DNA from: Cryobacterium frigoriphilum
GTDB taxonomy: Bacteria > Actinomycetota > Actinomycetes > Actinomycetales > Microbacteriaceae
DNA: 64,000 nt
Assembly: GCF_004403305.1 (NCBI RefSeq)
Contig: NZ_SOHE01000036.1
Location: 16,893 to 80,892 of the forward strand
Direction: 5' to 3'
How positions within the stretch are numbered: the first letter of the stretch is position 1; each line of letters starts with the position of its first letter. This document shows positions 63,514 to 64,000 of this stretch, one piece after another. A program made the position numbers and the translations under genes. The notes under the pieces were generated by a model. The model saw only the letters and a list, made by a program, of their open reading frames with translations. It was not told the origin of the DNA and searched no databases.

Positions 63514-63565
63514 GCACACTGATGGCCGCGGTCCCGCAGATGCGGGGCCGCGGCCATCAGTGTGC
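63514..63565. terminator. Long hairpin, bidirectional terminator between M56 gene and binding protein
   Basis: Near-perfect 52-bp palindrome: 25-bp arms (63514-63538 with 63541-63565) with one G-U pair. It lies between two genes ending toward each other (stops at 63466 and 63574). The T-run is weak, but hairpin strength is exceptional. Confidence 0.7.
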
Positions 63566-63573
63566 GTGGTGGT

Positions 63574-64000
63574 TTAGAACAGGTTGGCCTCGGCGAGCCA
63601 GTCGGTCGCGATCTTGTCGGCCGATTCCTGATCGTTGGAGCTCTTGGCATTGAGCTCGACCAGAACATCCGCGGACAGTGCGGCACTCACGGTGTTGAGA
63701 ATGTCAGCGGCACCCTCATCAACCTTGTCGGAGACGACGGGCACGACGTTGTCCGGAAAGAACAGGTTGTCGGGGTCGTCGAGGGCAACGAGGTTACCCT
63801 CGGCAAAGGCCGGGCTGGCCGTGTAGATATTGGCGATCTGAATATCGCCATCCTGGAGGGCCTTCACCGTCAACGGGCCGCCGCCGTCCTCGACCGGGGT
63901 GAATCCCGCGATCGCGATGCCGTACATCTCGGTCAGGGTGCTGGGGCCATAGGGGCGCGACTCGAGCTCGGAGTTTCCGCCCACCTGAATGGGTTCGGGG
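63574..64000 (-). CDS. Glycine betaine/choline-type ABC transporter binding protein, partial
   Basis: C-terminal ~140 residues of an OpuAC/ProX-like periplasmic binding protein; the start lies to the right of the window. The frame is open to the edge, beginning PEPIQVGGNSELESRPYGP and continuing through LQDGDIQIANIYTASPAF to a C-terminus NAKSSNDQESADKIATDWL. This pattern is typical of osmoprotectant-binding proteins, but ligand residues are largely outside the part seen. Confidence 0.8.
   Translation of the reverse strand, partial: PEPIQVGGNSELESRPYGPSTLTEMYGIAIAGFTPVEDGGGPLTVKALQDGDIQIANIYTASPAFAEGNLVALDDPDNLFFPDNVVPVVSDKVDEGAADILNTVSAALSADVLVELNAKSSNDQESADKIATDWLAEANLF

Overview
The window is 64 kb of GC-rich (roughly 64% by eye) chromosomal DNA from a high-GC Gram-positive bacterium, most likely a member of the Microbacteriaceae (Cryobacterium-like). 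Reasons: an actinobacterial cytochrome bc1-aa3 supercomplex (a QcrC with two haem-c sites, a three-helix Rieske QcrA, CtaF), the RNA polymerase-binding protein RbpA, the mycothiol ligase MshC, PafBC, HelY and actinobacterial TrmI, many GTG starts and leaderless-looking genes. It is ordinary, densely packed core genome; no phage, insertion sequence, integrase or CRISPR array is visible. Both edges cut genes (an M20 peptidase on the left, a betaine/choline-type binding protein on the right).

Layout. 0-5 kb: M20 peptidase (partial), erpA, then ctaC-ctaD-ctaF (aa3 oxidase). 4.9-6.0 kb: the only long non-coding stretch, with a (GGCGTC)5 tract and two ~90-bp palindromic repeat units around a structured core. 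6-11.2 kb, minus strand: ctaE-qcrC-qcrA-qcrB-rlmA. 11.4-17.5 kb: trpD, then glycerol uptake and phosphorylation (glpF-glpK) divergent from a PTS-type dihydroxyacetone kinase (dhaK-dhaL-dhaM). 17.5-27 kb: a small Cys/His protein, a class II UvrA, an HdeD-like protein, an S9 peptidase with in-frame tandem repeats, an unusual SDR, nfeD-SPFH-glpQ-like genes and rbpA with a SigR-type promoter. 27-37.5 kb: ten tightly packed minus-strand genes (HAD, trmI, FKBP lipoprotein, pafB, pafC, a membrane protein, tatA, tatC, helY, lnt); the Pup-proteasome genes usually found between trmI and pafB are absent.

37.6-49 kb: PAC2 protein, mshC, uppP, an M20 peptidase, tRNA-Leu(GAG), an alpha/beta hydrolase, rpsT, a membrane protein, holA, comEC and comEA. 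comEC stays open through the first third of holA. 49-54 kb: leuS, pabB, dedA. 54-64 kb: a fused cytochrome-b/molybdopterin oxidoreductase behind a near-perfect 26-bp palindrome and a foldable leader; the cydABDC operon (bd oxidase and its assembly transporter) divergent from a BlaI-type repressor and M56 sensor pair, with two matching TTCTAC-N5-GTAGAA dyads between them; and the end of a binding protein.

How it fits together: the window carries both branches of the aerobic respiratory chain, the bc1-aa3 branch at one end and the bd branch, apparently under BlaI control, at the other. The best leads are the candidate BlaI switch for cytochrome bd, the regulated Mo-enzyme fusion at 54.1-56.0 kb, and the paired palindromic element at 5.2-5.75 kb.
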